Notes: generated from the letters alone by a model not told the origin. Positions 7,956-16,855 are shown, counted from the first letter of the stretch. The stretch: DNA of 41,795 bases from Candidatus Acetothermia bacterium (GCA_016179105.1 JACOSB010000107.1:1-41795), one strand, 5' to 3'. Program-made: numbers and translations.

Positions 7956-8348
7956 TTAGGCCTCCTCTGCTTCCGAGAATTGGATCTCTTGAACGTAGAC
8001 ATCGATGAGTTGCACTTTGAGTCCGGTCATGCTCTCGATCTCTTGTTTGACACGCGCTTGCACCTTCTGTGCCACAGCATGGATCGGGTAGCCGTAGCGT
8101 ACCGAGATCTTGAGCCGCACGTGGAGAGCGTCTTCATTCCCGCGCTGGCTCGCTGCGACGCCCTTGCCCTTTCGGTCGTCACCCAAAATCGCGGCCAAGC
8201 CGTCCGCGACACTGCCTTTGAGCGTGCCCAGCCCTTCGACTTCAGCGGCTGCGATCCCGGCGATCGAGGCGATCACTTCTTCGGCGATGCTGACCTTCGA
8301 TCGCGCTACACTCGCTGCTCGTTTTCGTTCGGACATTTTCGACTGCAC
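7956..8348 (-). CDS. Asp23/Gls24 family envelope stress protein
   Basis: This 130-residue soluble protein has the typical Asp23 layout. VSIAEEVIASIAGIAAAEVEGL is the family's opening helix and turn (residues 19-40). The strand VRLKISVRYGYPIHAVAQKVQARVKQEIESMTGL and the ending VDVYVQEIQF-like segment complete it. A GTG at 8348 and an ATG at 8336 are both possible starts; neither is ideally spaced from GGGGAG at 8352-8357. It lies between efp and amaP. Asp23 proteins coat the inner face of the membrane and relate to envelope stress in Gram-positives. Confidence 0.88.
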   Translation of the reverse strand: MQSKMSERKRAASVARSKVSIAEEVIASIAGIAAAEVEGLGTLKGSVADGLAAILGDDRKGKGVAASQRGNEDALHVRLKISVRYGYPIHAVAQKVQARVKQEIESMTGLKVQLIDVYVQEIQFSEAEEA

Positions 8349-8366
8349 GCGCTCCCCTACGATGAG

Positions 8367-8930
8367 TTAGCGGTTGACGCGCTCGACGTACTCGCCGCTG
8401 CGCGTATCGACCTTGATCCAGTCGCCTGCTTTGATGAAGAGCGGGACTTTTACCTGTAAACCCGTCTCGAGTGTGGCTGGCTTCATCACGTTCGAGACCG
8501 TATCGCCGCGCACGCCCGGGTCGGTTTTTGAGACTTGCAGCTCGACCGAGTTGGGCGCATCTACTTTGACAAATTCATCATTATAGAAAAGCCCCTGGAC
8601 TTCCATGTTATTTTTGAGATACTGTTTCAAATCACCGAGTTGTTCTTCATTCAAAGAAAGCTGGTCGTACGTTTCGATGTCCATAAAAGTGTAGAGACTG
8701 CCGTCCTTGAATAGATATTGTAACTTCCGTCCTTCCATGTGGACGACCTTGAACGGGTCATTATCGATGAAGTTCATGGGCAAGACTTTGCCCGTCTTGA
8801 TGTTGCGCAATTTGCACTGTGCGACCGGTCGCCTTTGCGCCTTCTTCATGTGCGTATAGTCTTCTACCGACCAAAGCTCACCCTCCCATTCTAGAATTGC
8901 CCCTCTGCCGATGTCACTGACACCCATCAT
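8367..8930 (-). CDS. efp: translation elongation factor P, atypical tip loop
   Basis: EF-P relieves ribosome stalling at polyproline stretches. The 187-residue frame has the three beta-barrel domains and the diagnostic C-terminal GVRGDTVSNVMKPATLETGL followed by VDTRSGEYVERV. The domain I loop, normally PGKG or similar with a modified Lys or Arg, reads HMKKAQRRPVAQ (residues 27-38). The position equivalent to E. coli Lys34 aligns with Gln32. The ATGATG start overlaps the tatC stop and sits very close to AAAGGAG, so the second ATG (8927) may be the real start. It is part of the tatC-to-folD operon. Confidence 0.93.
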   Translation of the reverse strand: MMGVSDIGRGAILEWEGELWSVEDYTHMKKAQRRPVAQCKLRNIKTGKVLPMNFIDNDPFKVVHMEGRKLQYLFKDGSLYTFMDIETYDQLSLNEEQLGDLKQYLKNNMEVQGLFYNDEFVKVDAPNSVELQVSKTDPGVRGDTVSNVMKPATLETGLQVKVPLFIKAGDWIKVDTRSGEYVERVNR

Positions 8931-9838
8931 GCTCCTTTCTCTGGTGCGACTCCGCCTTCAAACTCTGCCTCAGGTTTTTTCTTGACAAACCAACGAATCA
9001 GCCAGATACTGACTTCGTACAGAATAATCATCGGGACGGCCATGGTCATCATCGTGAACGGATCGGGGGTCGGCGTGATGATCGCGGCTGCCGTGAGGTT
9101 GATCACGATCGCATATTTTCGTTTGCTGCTCAGAAAATTCGCGGTGACGATGCCGAGCTTGGCCAAGATGAACAATACCAACGGAAGCTCGAAGACGAGT
9201 CCAAACCCGATCACGAAAAAAAACATAAAAGAAACGTAATTGGCGATGGTGTAATTGGGTACGAGATAGGGCGCGCCGAAGCCGCTCAAAAACTCCATCG
9301 TGCGCGGGAGTACGACGAAGAAAGCAAAGGCCGAACCCAGATAAAAGAGGGCTACCCCGCTAAAGACCCCATAACCGACATATTTTTTCTCGTTCTGGAA
9401 GAGGGCCGGGACGACGAACATCCAAATCTGATAGAGCACCAAGGGAGCCGAGACCAAGAGTCCGACCATCAAACAAAGTTTGAAGAGGGTGAAAAAACCT
9501 TCGGTCGGATGGATGAATTGCAAATGCGATGACAGAGCCCACAAGTTCGCACAACTCTGGAGACCCTCACGATCTACGGCCCTTGGACCGTTCGGTTGTT
9601 TGAGGTCGGATCTTTGTTTTTCAAGATGGTCAAAATACTGAGCACAGCGGTCTTCCAGTTGTATAACTAGTTCATCGGGAGCAGTCACTTTGCGCACTGA
9701 TTCGGTGATATAGCTCAAGAGTGGCTGCCAAAAGATACCCGCGACCAATGAGCAAATCGTGATGGCTAGCACTGCATAAATAATGCGCGTGCGCAGCTCC
9801 GATAAATGCTCGATCAGCGACATCTTGAAGTCTTGCAT
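8927..9838 (-). CDS. tatC: twin-arginine translocase subunit TatC with an enlarged first loop
   Basis: TatC is the signal-peptide receptor of the Tat folded-protein exporter. The 303 residues open with MSLIEHLSELRTRI (from residue 6), the family signature, and later show FVVLPRTMEFLSGF and FELPLVLFIL. Six membrane helices are expected. The first extracytoplasmic loop (about residues 43-108) is roughly 45-50 residues longer than in E. coli TatC and holds two cysteines (65 and 96). The start at 9838 is supported by AAGGA eight bases upstream and by a promoter whose start site falls near 9866, which excludes the longer frame to 10000. First gene of the operon. Confidence 0.93.
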   Translation of the reverse strand: MQDFKMSLIEHLSELRTRIIYAVLAITICSLVAGIFWQPLLSYITESVRKVTAPDELVIQLEDRCAQYFDHLEKQRSDLKQPNGPRAVDREGLQSCANLWALSSHLQFIHPTEGFFTLFKLCLMVGLLVSAPLVLYQIWMFVVPALFQNEKKYVGYGVFSGVALFYLGSAFAFFVVLPRTMEFLSGFGAPYLVPNYTIANYVSFMFFFVIGFGLVFELPLVLFILAKLGIVTANFLSSKRKYAIVINLTAAAIITPTPDPFTMMTMAVPMIILYEVSIWLIRWFVKKKPEAEFEGGVAPEKGA

Positions 9839-9872
9839 GATTGGATTCCTTGCATCGTCAAGAAGTTTCTTG

Positions 9873-9901
9873 ATTATAGGGAGCTGATGGACAAAAAGCA
9901 A
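9873..9901 (-). promoter_or_regulatory. sigma-70 promoter of the tatC-efp-asp23-amaP-nusB-folD operon
   Basis: On the minus strand: TTGCTT (9896-9901), 17 bp, TATAAT (9873-9878). The expected start near 9866 leaves a leader of about 28 nt to the tatC ATG. Confidence 0.72.
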
Positions 9902-9964
9902 AGCTGTTAGCGGTTTTTTCATTTGCCGCGCAGAAAGAACGAGGAGATTTTTGTTGCAGACTGA

Positions 9965-9993
9965 TTGAGAAAGTTTTCGTCCCCTGCTAGACT
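9965..9993 (+). promoter_or_regulatory. promoter of the MFS gene, suggesting a leaderless message
   Basis: TTGAGA (9965-9970), 17 bp, TAGACT (9988-9993). The expected transcription start (about 10000-10002) coincides with the ATG at 10002, and no Shine-Dalgarno sequence precedes that ATG. Confidence 0.5.
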
Positions 9994-10001
9994 GATGCAC
10001 T

Positions 10002-11627
10002 ATGGATCGAGTTGAACCACCTACAGAACAATCACGCGCTTCAAATGGTGCAACCGCCAGCCGTCCTGCAGCTCCGCTACACTATTCGATTCAGCTGACC
10101 GATCGTCAACGCATGGCCGTGACGGGCGGGGTCATGCTCGGCATGTTCCTGGGCGCGCTCGAAGCGACGGTGGTCGGCACCGCGATGCCGACCGTGATTG
10201 CTGAGCTCAAGGGACTGAATCTCTACAGCTGGCTCATCTCGGGATATATTCTTACTTCTACGATCGCCGGGCCAATCTGGGGCAGACTCTCGGATTTGTA
10301 CGGGCGTCGGCTCTTCTACTTGATTGGCACGGGAGTCTTTCTCATCGGCTCGGTGCTCTCTGGGTTGGCTCAATCCATGGAACAGTTGATTATCTTCCGA
10401 GCACTCCAGGGGATTGGGGCGGGGGCGCTCTTGCCCTTGTCGATGACGATCATTGGTGAAATCTATTCGCTCGAAAAACGGGCGCGCATGCAAGGGATTT
10501 TTAGCGGGGTGTGGGGATTTGCCAGTATCGTCGGCCCATTGGTCGGGGGGTTTCTCACAGATTATTGGAACTGGCGTTCAGTCTTTTTCATCAACATTCC
10601 CTTTGGGCTGGCTTCGATGGTCGTTCTGGGGCTCGCGATGAAAGAACCGAAGGAGGGTCACCGCCCATTTTCGTTGGACTATGCCGGCATCGTGCTCATG
10701 ACAGGTTCAATCTCGGCATTGCTGTTGGGGCTCTCGCACGCGGGGCAGAGGATCGAAAACTGGACAGCCCCGGAAACGATCGGCCTATTCGCTGCATTTG
10801 TAGTCTTGCTCGTGCTCTTTCTCTGGGTCGAGACGAGAGCGGAACATCCGCTGATTCCCTTGAGTCTTTTCCGTGAGCGCGTCATGGCGGTCAGCTCAGC
10901 CAATGGCTTTTTCGTCGGCATGGCTATGTTCGGCTCGCTCTCGTTCATACCGCTCTTCGTGCAGGCGGTGATCGGAACGACGGCCACCGAAGCGGGCTCG
11001 ACGATGACTCCGTTCATGCTGAGCTGGGTCGTAGCCGCGACGCTCGGCGGACGCCTGATGCTCAGGATGGGGTATCGGCTCATCGCGATTGCCGGTGTGG
11101 CCTGCCTAGTCGTCGGTTTTGGGCTCTTGACCTGGTTGACCTCGGGTTCGACACGGCTAGACGTGATGAGAGATTTAGTCTTTGCCGGCGTGGGTATGGG
11201 CTTTTGTTTGGTCACGCTCACGATTGCGGTGCAAAATTCGGTGCCCCGTGATCGGTTGGGGATCGCTACGTCTGCGACAGTCTTCTTTAGATCGATCGGC
11301 GGCGCGGTGGGAGTCGCTGTCATGGGTGCTGTCATGGGTGCTGTCATGAGCCTGCACTTGAACCAACAATTGACGCAACTGGTCAGCACGACGACTGGGC
11401 CGGTCGCGAAAGAACTCGCTGAACTTGCCCAGCATCCTGAATTGATCGTCAGCCAAGCTACGAGAGTAAAACTAAATCCAGAGGTGGCTCATGACGTCCA
11501 AGGTGCTCTCAGCGTCGCGCTGAATTACGTCTTTATCATTGGCCTGATTGTCGCAATTCTCGCGTTCTTCGTCACGCTCTTTTTACCTGATGGGAGAGTG
11601 CGCGACCAACAACACGCGAGACGCTAA
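10002..11627 (+). CDS. MFS drug efflux transporter, DHA2 (EmrB/QacA) type
   Basis: A 541-residue, proton-driven major facilitator with about 14 helices, the size of the DHA2 family that exports hydrophobic drugs. Motif A is seen as GRLSDLYGRRLFYL (about residues 86-99). The motif C-like segment GVWGFASIVGPLVGGFLTDYW and the opening GMFLGALEATVVGTAMPTVI (about 47-66), with the acidic residue and TxMPT typical of DHA2, are also present. The N-terminus is hydrophilic for about 30 residues. It is transcribed away from tatC from its own promoter. Substrate is unknown. A palindromic repeat follows the stop. Confidence 0.9.
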   Translation: MDRVEPPTEQSRASNGATASRPAAPLHYSIQLTDRQRMAVTGGVMLGMFLGALEATVVGTAMPTVIAELKGLNLYSWLISGYILTSTIAGPIWGRLSDLYGRRLFYLIGTGVFLIGSVLSGLAQSMEQLIIFRALQGIGAGALLPLSMTIIGEIYSLEKRARMQGIFSGVWGFASIVGPLVGGFLTDYWNWRSVFFINIPFGLASMVVLGLAMKEPKEGHRPFSLDYAGIVLMTGSISALLLGLSHAGQRIENWTAPETIGLFAAFVVLLVLFLWVETRAEHPLIPLSLFRERVMAVSSANGFFVGMAMFGSLSFIPLFVQAVIGTTATEAGSTMTPFMLSWVVAATLGGRLMLRMGYRLIAIAGVACLVVGFGLLTWLTSGSTRLDVMRDLVFAGVGMGFCLVTLTIAVQNSVPRDRLGIATSATVFFRSIGGAVGVAVMGAVMGAVMSLHLNQQLTQLVSTTTGPVAKELAELAQHPELIVSQATRVKLNPEVAHDVQGALSVALNYVFIIGLIVAILAFFVTLFLPDGRVRDQQHARR

Positions 11628-11637
11628 TTTTCTTGAC

Positions 11638-11664
11638 GTAGGGGCGAGGTCACCTCGCCCCTAC
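11638..11664. repeat. GTAGGGGCG-family palindrome, copy 1
   Basis: A 27-bp near-perfect palindrome with outer arms GTAGGGGCGAGGT and ACCTCGCCCCTAC. It lies between the convergent MFS and topA genes and could act as a bidirectional terminator, but no T-tract follows. Confidence 0.65.
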
Positions 11665-11692
11665 AGAAGGCCAGAAAGAAATTTGTTTAATC

Positions 11693-14002
11693 TTAATTCT
11701 TCCCGGCGCCCACTGGTTCTGAATTTACCGCGGTGAATGCCTCACGATACTCGCACTCTTTGTTATTGCAGCTGATAAACCCCGGTTCTTTGTCTTCGAT
11801 GAGCACGCCGGCTTTACACTCCGGACATGATTTCACCGGAACTTTACTCACCGTGAAGTCACAGTCGGGATAGTTGCTGCACCCAAAGAAACTGCGGCCT
11901 TGTTTGCGCGCGAAGCGTTGCACTAATTTGCCGCCGCATTTGGGACACGGCACTTCAGACTCGACGGCGGGCAGGCGGACTTTCTCGATGCCGTCGCAAT
12001 CGGGATATCGCGTACAACCGTAAAACTGTCCATAGCGTCCTGGGCGCAATTGCATCGGTGCGCCGCACTTGGGACAAACTTTTTCACTCGCTGTGGGCGA
12101 TGAAGTGCCCGCGTCCGCCGCTCCCGCCGTCGCTTGAGCGATTTCTGCTTCTAGCGGTTGCGTATACCGGCACTTGGGGAAGGTCGAACAAGAATAGAAC
12201 TGTCCGTAGCGCCCCGTACGAATGACTATTTTATTCCCGCACGTCGGGCAGACTTTGTCGGTCTCGATGGGCGCCGGCTTGAGCGACTTCATCTCGGTCT
12301 TGGCTTTTGCCAAATCTTTCTCGAAGTCAGTGTAAAACTCTTCCAGCACTTTGACCCAGTCCATGTCGCCTTCTTCGATCTTGTCCAGCTCTTCCTCGAC
12401 TAAAGCCGTGAACGCGACATCGATAATTTTCGCAAAGTGCAGGACGAGCTGATCCGTGACTTGGAATCCAAGCTCTGTTGGGGAAAAGCGTCGCTTCTCT
12501 AATTTCACATACTCGCGATCGACGATCGTCGAGATCGTCGGGGCGTACGTGCTGGGGCGACCGATTCCGTTTTCTTCCAAGGTTTTCACGAGCGTTGCCT
12601 CGGTGTAGCGCGGCGGCGGCTCAGTGAAGTGCTGTTTCGGCAATAATTTATGCAGATCGAGTAGTTGACTCTCGCGAAGCGCGGGCAGTCTCGTCTCACC
12701 GTTCTCGTCTTTTTGGTCCTCGTCGCGCGCTTCTTCGTAGACAGCCAGAAAGCCTTGAAATTTGACGGTCGAGCCGGTCGCGCGGAAGAGATAATTTTTC
12801 GCTTTGATATCAACGGTGACTATGTCCAAGATCGCTGGAGCCATCTGGCTCGCGACGAAGCGCTGCCATACCAACCGATAGAGTTTCAAGAGATCGTTCG
12901 AGAGATGCGGTGCGACCTCGTCGGGCGTGCGCTCGACATTCGTGGGACGAATCGCTTCGTGAGCGTCTTGGACGTTCTCGTTTTTCTTCGATTTCGATTT
13001 ACGCGGCTCGCCTTGATAGACAAAGTTCGCACCAAATTTTTCACTGATAAATTTCTTGGCGGCTAGCTGGGCTTCTGCTGCGATGCGCGTCGAATCGGTG
13101 CGCATATAAGTAATAAGCCCCGTCGCACCTTCGGGTCCTAACTCGACACCTTCATATAGTTGTTGCGCGAGAGACATCGTCTTCTTAGTCGAGAAGCCGA
13201 GTTTTTTGGAAGCTTCTTGCTGAAGTGTACTCGTGGTGAATGGCAATGGAGCAAAACGCCGTTGTTCTTTTTGCTCAATTTTAAGAACAGACCACGAAGC
13301 GCCCTCTAAATCTTTGAGAATCTGCTGCGCTTGCTCGTCGTTGTTGATCTTGATTTTTTCAGTCTCGGCCTCGCGCTTGAAAAGTTTCGCATCGAACGTC
13401 GTGGGTTCACTCTGCGGCGAGAGCGTGGCCGTGATCGACCAATACTCTTCAGGCTTAAACGCGAGAATCTCGCGTTCGCGCTCACAGATCAATCGAACGG
13501 CTACTGATTGCACACGACCCGCCGAGAGTCGGCTGCGAATCTTGCGCGAGAGCAGAGGGCTCAGCGTATAGCCGACGATTCGGTCCAAAATACGCCGTGC
13601 TTGCTGGGCGTCGACGCGCTTCATATCGATCTCGCGCGGATGCTCGATCGCTTTGCGCACAGCGTCCTTGGTGATCTCGTTAAACTCGATGCGATGCAAG
13701 TCTTTTAGTTTGAGCGCTTCTTTGACGTGCCACGCTATTGCCTCGCCCTCGCGATCGGGGTCGGTGGCGATATAAACATCTTCGGCTTTCTTGACCGCTT
13801 CTTTCAGATTTTTGAGGGCGTCCTTGCGGTCGCGCAAGGGCTCGTAGCTGGGTTTAAATCCTTCTTTGATATTCACGCCAAAGCGATGCTTGGGCAGATC
13901 GCGCACATGCCCCATCGTGGCGAGCACTTTGAAATTTTTGCCCAGGTATTTTTCGATGGTGCGCGCCTTGGCGGGAGATTCGACGATTACTAAATGACTC
14001 AA
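11693..14002 (-). CDS. topA: DNA topoisomerase I (type IA)
   Basis: This 769-residue enzyme relaxes negative supercoils. It starts LSHLVIVESPAKARTIEKYL (Toprim domain), with the metal motif DPDREGEA at about residues 81-88 and the catalytic tyrosine in ITYMRTDSTR (about Tyr299). After about residue 590 come four zinc-ribbon modules of the Cys4 type (CPTCG/CSTFPKC, CPKCG/CTRYPDC, CPKCG/CSNYPDC, CPEC/CNNKEC). The TTG at 14002 is chosen because AAAGGAG lies six bases upstream, and the start site from the promoter at 14044-14072 falls near 14036, after the longer frame's start. It is transcribed alone. Confidence 0.96.
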   Translation of the reverse strand: MSHLVIVESPAKARTIEKYLGKNFKVLATMGHVRDLPKHRFGVNIKEGFKPSYEPLRDRKDALKNLKEAVKKAEDVYIATDPDREGEAIAWHVKEALKLKDLHRIEFNEITKDAVRKAIEHPREIDMKRVDAQQARRILDRIVGYTLSPLLSRKIRSRLSAGRVQSVAVRLICEREREILAFKPEEYWSITATLSPQSEPTTFDAKLFKREAETEKIKINNDEQAQQILKDLEGASWSVLKIEQKEQRRFAPLPFTTSTLQQEASKKLGFSTKKTMSLAQQLYEGVELGPEGATGLITYMRTDSTRIAAEAQLAAKKFISEKFGANFVYQGEPRKSKSKKNENVQDAHEAIRPTNVERTPDEVAPHLSNDLLKLYRLVWQRFVASQMAPAILDIVTVDIKAKNYLFRATGSTVKFQGFLAVYEEARDEDQKDENGETRLPALRESQLLDLHKLLPKQHFTEPPPRYTEATLVKTLEENGIGRPSTYAPTISTIVDREYVKLEKRRFSPTELGFQVTDQLVLHFAKIIDVAFTALVEEELDKIEEGDMDWVKVLEEFYTDFEKDLAKAKTEMKSLKPAPIETDKVCPTCGNKIVIRTGRYGQFYSCSTFPKCRYTQPLEAEIAQATAGAADAGTSSPTASEKVCPKCGAPMQLRPGRYGQFYGCTRYPDCDGIEKVRLPAVESEVPCPKCGGKLVQRFARKQGRSFFGCSNYPDCDFTVSKVPVKSCPECKAGVLIEDKEPGFISCNNKECEYREAFTAVNSEPVGAGKN

Positions 14003-14043
14003 TATGCACTCCTTTCCAGAGTATCCAGTCCCGTAGCCCCGCA

Positions 14044-14072
14044 ATTATAGGGATGCTTTTCCAGACTGTCAA
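14044..14072 (-). promoter_or_regulatory. consensus sigma-70 promoter of topA
   Basis: On the minus strand: TTGACA (14067-14072), exactly 17 bp, TATAAT (14044-14049). Both hexamers are perfect, predicting strong constitutive expression unless a repressor or supercoiling modulates it. Confidence 0.82.
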
Positions 14073-14133
14073 GGATGCCGGTTCTGATCGCAGGAAGACG
14101 AACGTCCAGATTTTTGTGTGATGAAAACCCCCG

Positions 14134-15078
14134 TCACGATGCGGGAGTGCCTTGGCCACGCTCTGCCAACCGCAGAGCGCTGGCATTCTGTAGAGAGTTC
14201 TCTTGAACGTCAGGGACAGTAAAACGCTCGATTGTTTTCAGTATCAGTTCAATTTTTTCTAGCGTCGCTTGCTCGCCCGCATGAATCGGCGGGTCCATCT
14301 GTCTCAATGAATAGATTTTGATCTGGTCTACGGCCGGGTGGAGCACAATCAGACGCTCTCCCAAGCGCGCGCGCATCATCTCCAATTTCACACGAGCGAG
14401 CTCATTCGAGAGAATCGCCTGTGCCTGCACGAGCACATCCACGCTCGTGTGGACCGCGCCGGCAAGTGCGGCACTGACATCGACCGCGATCACAATATCT
14501 GCTCCGAGTTCGACGGCAACATCGATCGGGATCTTGTTCACCAGTCCCCCATCGATCAGAAATCGTCCTTCATGATGAATCGGCTGCTGAATGGCGGGAA
14601 GCGCCATACTTGCCGCGACAGCTTTATGCACTTTGCCCGATCGCAACACAACCTGCTCGCCGGTATCGACATCGCACGCCAGAGTCGCGAATGGGATCGT
14701 CAAGTCCGAAAACTCTTTATTGCGCGAAAACATCAAGAGAAAATCGTAGAGGTTACGAATTTTTTCCGGCTCGTGGTGACGCCAATCGGCTTTCTTAAAG
14801 AGAAACTCGGACGCGGCCGTGCTCGCGAAATTCTCAAAACTGCGAATGGGAGTATCGGGGATGCCGAGGCCTCGATTGAGATCCAGGCGTTTCATAATCT
14901 GTTCAAACTTGCTCATCTCCCAGCCGCAGGCGTGCACCGCGCCGACGGCTGCACCCATGCTCGTTCCCGCGATCATATCGATGGGAATGTGGTGCGCGAG
15001 CAGCGTGCGAATCACGCCAATGTGGGCGTAGCCGCGGGCTCCGCCGCCGCCGAGCGCTAGGCCGATCTTGGGTCGCAT
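14134..15078 (-). CDS. patatin-like phospholipase (RssA/NTE type)
   Basis: This is a 314-residue serine lipid hydrolase with a Ser-Asp dyad. The oxyanion loop GGGGARG is at residues 10-16, the nucleophile in GTSMG is Ser40, and the partner Asp is in DGG (Asp176). There is no signal peptide, so it acts in the cytoplasm or at the inner membrane. The ATG at 15078 has AAGGAG six bases upstream; a longer frame to 15195 is not supported because the promoter lies at 15142-15169. The natural lipid substrate cannot be inferred. Confidence 0.88.
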   Translation of the reverse strand: MRPKIGLALGGGGARGYAHIGVIRTLLAHHIPIDMIAGTSMGAAVGAVHACGWEMSKFEQIMKRLDLNRGLGIPDTPIRSFENFASTAASEFLFKKADWRHHEPEKIRNLYDFLLMFSRNKEFSDLTIPFATLACDVDTGEQVVLRSGKVHKAVAASMALPAIQQPIHHEGRFLIDGGLVNKIPIDVAVELGADIVIAVDVSAALAGAVHTSVDVLVQAQAILSNELARVKLEMMRARLGERLIVLHPAVDQIKIYSLRQMDPPIHAGEQATLEKIELILKTIERFTVPDVQENSLQNASALRLAERGQGTPAS

Positions 15079-15124
15079 GAACAACTCCTTCGGTGAAAGG
15101 GCCTTCCTGTATGAAAACGGGAAG

Positions 15125-15169
15125 CCCCCGTGCACTGTCGCATTATAGCGCACGGGGGTTCGACTGCAA
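15125..15169 (-). promoter_or_regulatory. patatin gene promoter with its -10 in the loop of an inverted repeat
   Basis: On the minus strand: TTGCAG (15164-15169), 16 bp, perfect TATAAT (15142-15147). The -10 lies between 9-bp complementary arms, CCCCCGTGC (15125-15133) and GCACGGGGG (15150-15158). The arms could be an operator. In minus-strand RNA from groEL they could also form a terminator stem, though only a short T-run (GTTTTC) follows. Confidence 0.55.
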
Positions 15170-15180
15170 AGGACATTTGG

Positions 15181-15208
15181 GTAGGGGCGACGCATGCGTC
15201 GCCCCTAC
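15181..15208. repeat. GTAGGGGCG-family palindrome, copy 2
   Basis: A perfect 28-bp palindrome (half-site GTAGGGGCGACGCA) between groEL and the patatin promoter. Confidence 0.7.
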
Positions 15209-15229
15209 AGTGATAGTATTTAATTTTTT

Positions 15230-16855
15230 TTAATACTCCGGTGGAGCCGGGGGCATTCCGCCTCTATCTTCGCCCGTTTCGATCGAGGCTACAACCGCCC
15301 CGGTCGTTAAAATCATCCCAGCAACGCTCACGGCGTTGAGGAGCGCTGATTTCGTGACCTTGGTGGGGTCAACGATGCCGGCCTTCATCATATCGACATA
15401 GTCTTCTTTCATGACGTCAAAGCCCATGCCGTTGCTCAGTGCCTTGACCTTCTCAACAATGAGACTGCCCTCATACCCGGCGTTCTCTGCGAGCTGTTTT
15501 ACCGGAGCTTCTATGGCTTTTTTCAGTAAGTTGACACCAACCGCCTGATCGCCGTCGAGCTTGAGCGAGTTGAGCGCCTTGCTCGCGTTGATAAGTGCGA
15601 CGCCGCCGCCGGGGAGGATTCCCTCTTGGACAGCCGCCTTGGTGGCTTCTAAGGCGTCCTCCATGCGGTGCTTTTTCTCTTCGAGTTCGGTCTCGGTGGC
15701 CGCGCCGACTTTGATGATCGCGACGCCGCCCGCGAGTTTCGCGATCCGTTCTTGCAACTTCTCGCGATCGTAGTCAGAGTCTGTGCCTTCCATCTGCTTG
15801 CGCAGCTGCTCGATGCGACCTTCCAAATCCTTCTTCTTGCCCTTGCCGCCGATGATGGTCGTGGTATCGTCATCAATCACGACGCGCTCGGTGTGGCCGA
15901 GCATGTCAAGCGTGGCAGTCTCCAGCGTCATTCCGGCGTCCTTGGCAATGACTGTGCCGCCGGTCAAGATCGCAATATCTTGGAGCATTGCCTTGCGACG
16001 ATCGCCGAAGCCTGGAGCTTTCACAGCGACGCTGCTCAAGGTGCCGCGCAGTTTGTTGATGACCATCGTCGTGAGCGCTTCGCCCTCGATCTCCTCAGCG
16101 ATCACCAACAAGGGCTTGCCCGTCTGGGCGATTTTCTCCAAGAGGGGGACCAAATCTTTGGCCTTTTTGCACTCTTGGTCCGTGATCAGAATATAGGGCT
16201 CCTTGAGCTCGGCCTCCATACGCTCAGCGTTCGTCACAAAGTACGGGCTGGTGTATCCACGGTCGAACTGCATGCCCTCGACCACTTCATAGTGCGTTTC
16301 GATCGTGTCGGACTCTTCGACCGTGATGACGCCGTCCTCGCCGACGGCTTCCATCGCGTCCGCAATAATCTTGCCGATCTCTTCGTCGTTTGCCGAGATC
16401 GTCGCGACGCGAGCCATCTCGTCTTTGCCCTTAAGCTCCTTGCTCATCTTGGTGAGCTCTTCGATGATCTTATCGCGGGCCAACTCGAGGCCCTTCTTCA
16501 CTTGCATGGGGTTCGCGCCGGCCGTGATATTTTTCATTCCTTCTTTGATCAGAGCATGAGCGAGCACCGTCGCCGTGGTGGTTCCGTCGCCGGCCACGTC
16601 GTTCGTCTCTTTCGCAACTTCTTTCACGAGCTGCGCGCCCAAGTTCTCAAATTCATCTGCGTACTCTTGCTCTTCGGCGATCGTGACGCCGTCGTTAATC
16701 ACCTTGGGAGCACCGAACTCTTTGCCAATGATCACGTTGCGACCCTTGGGGCCGAGCGTGATGCGAACCGCGTCGGTCAGCTTCTGCACGCCCGCGAGCA
16801 ACTTCTCGCGCGCCTCGGCATCAAAGATGACCTCTTTGAATTTCTTCTTTGCCAT
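15230..16855 (-). CDS. groL: chaperonin GroEL (Hsp60)
   Basis: GroEL forms the double-ring ATP-driven folding chamber. The 541 residues have the usual full length and are near consensus throughout: [12 protein letters not shown], the ATP site [11 protein letters not shown] and the C-terminal [10 protein letters not shown]. The tail ends [10 protein letters not shown] rather than in a long Gly-Gly-Met repeat. The ATG has AAGGAGG ten bases upstream. It follows groES by 44 bases, so the two share the CIRCE-controlled promoter at 17267-17295. Confidence 0.98.
   Translation of the reverse strand: MAKKKFKEVIFDAEAREKLLAGVQKLTDAVRITLGPKGRNVIIGKEFGAPKVINDGVTIAEEQEYADEFENLGAQLVKEVAKETNDVAGDGTTTATVLAHALIKEGMKNITAGANPMQVKKGLELARDKIIEELTKMSKELKGKDEMARVATISANDEEIGKIIADAMEAVGEDGVITVEESDTIETHYEVVEGMQFDRGYTSPYFVTNAERMEAELKEPYILITDQECKKAKDLVPLLEKIAQTGKPLLVIAEEIEGEALTTMVINKLRGTLSSVAVKAPGFGDRRKAMLQDIAILTGGTVIAKDAGMTLETATLDMLGHTERVVIDDDTTTIIGGKGKKKDLEGRIEQLRKQMEGTDSDYDREKLQERIAKLAGGVAIIKVGAATETELEEKKHRMEDALEATKAAVQEGILPGGGVALINASKALNSLKLDGDQAVGVNLLKKAIEAPVKQLAENAGYEGSLIVEKVKALSNGMGFDVMKEDYVDMMKAGIVDPTKVTKSALLNAVSVAGMILTTGAVVASIETGEDRGGMPPAPPEY

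Noticed and set aside
9839..10000. 54-residue N-terminal extension of TatC
   Set aside because: The promoter for tatC (TATAAT at 9873-9878) lies inside it, and the family N-terminus begins just after 9838.
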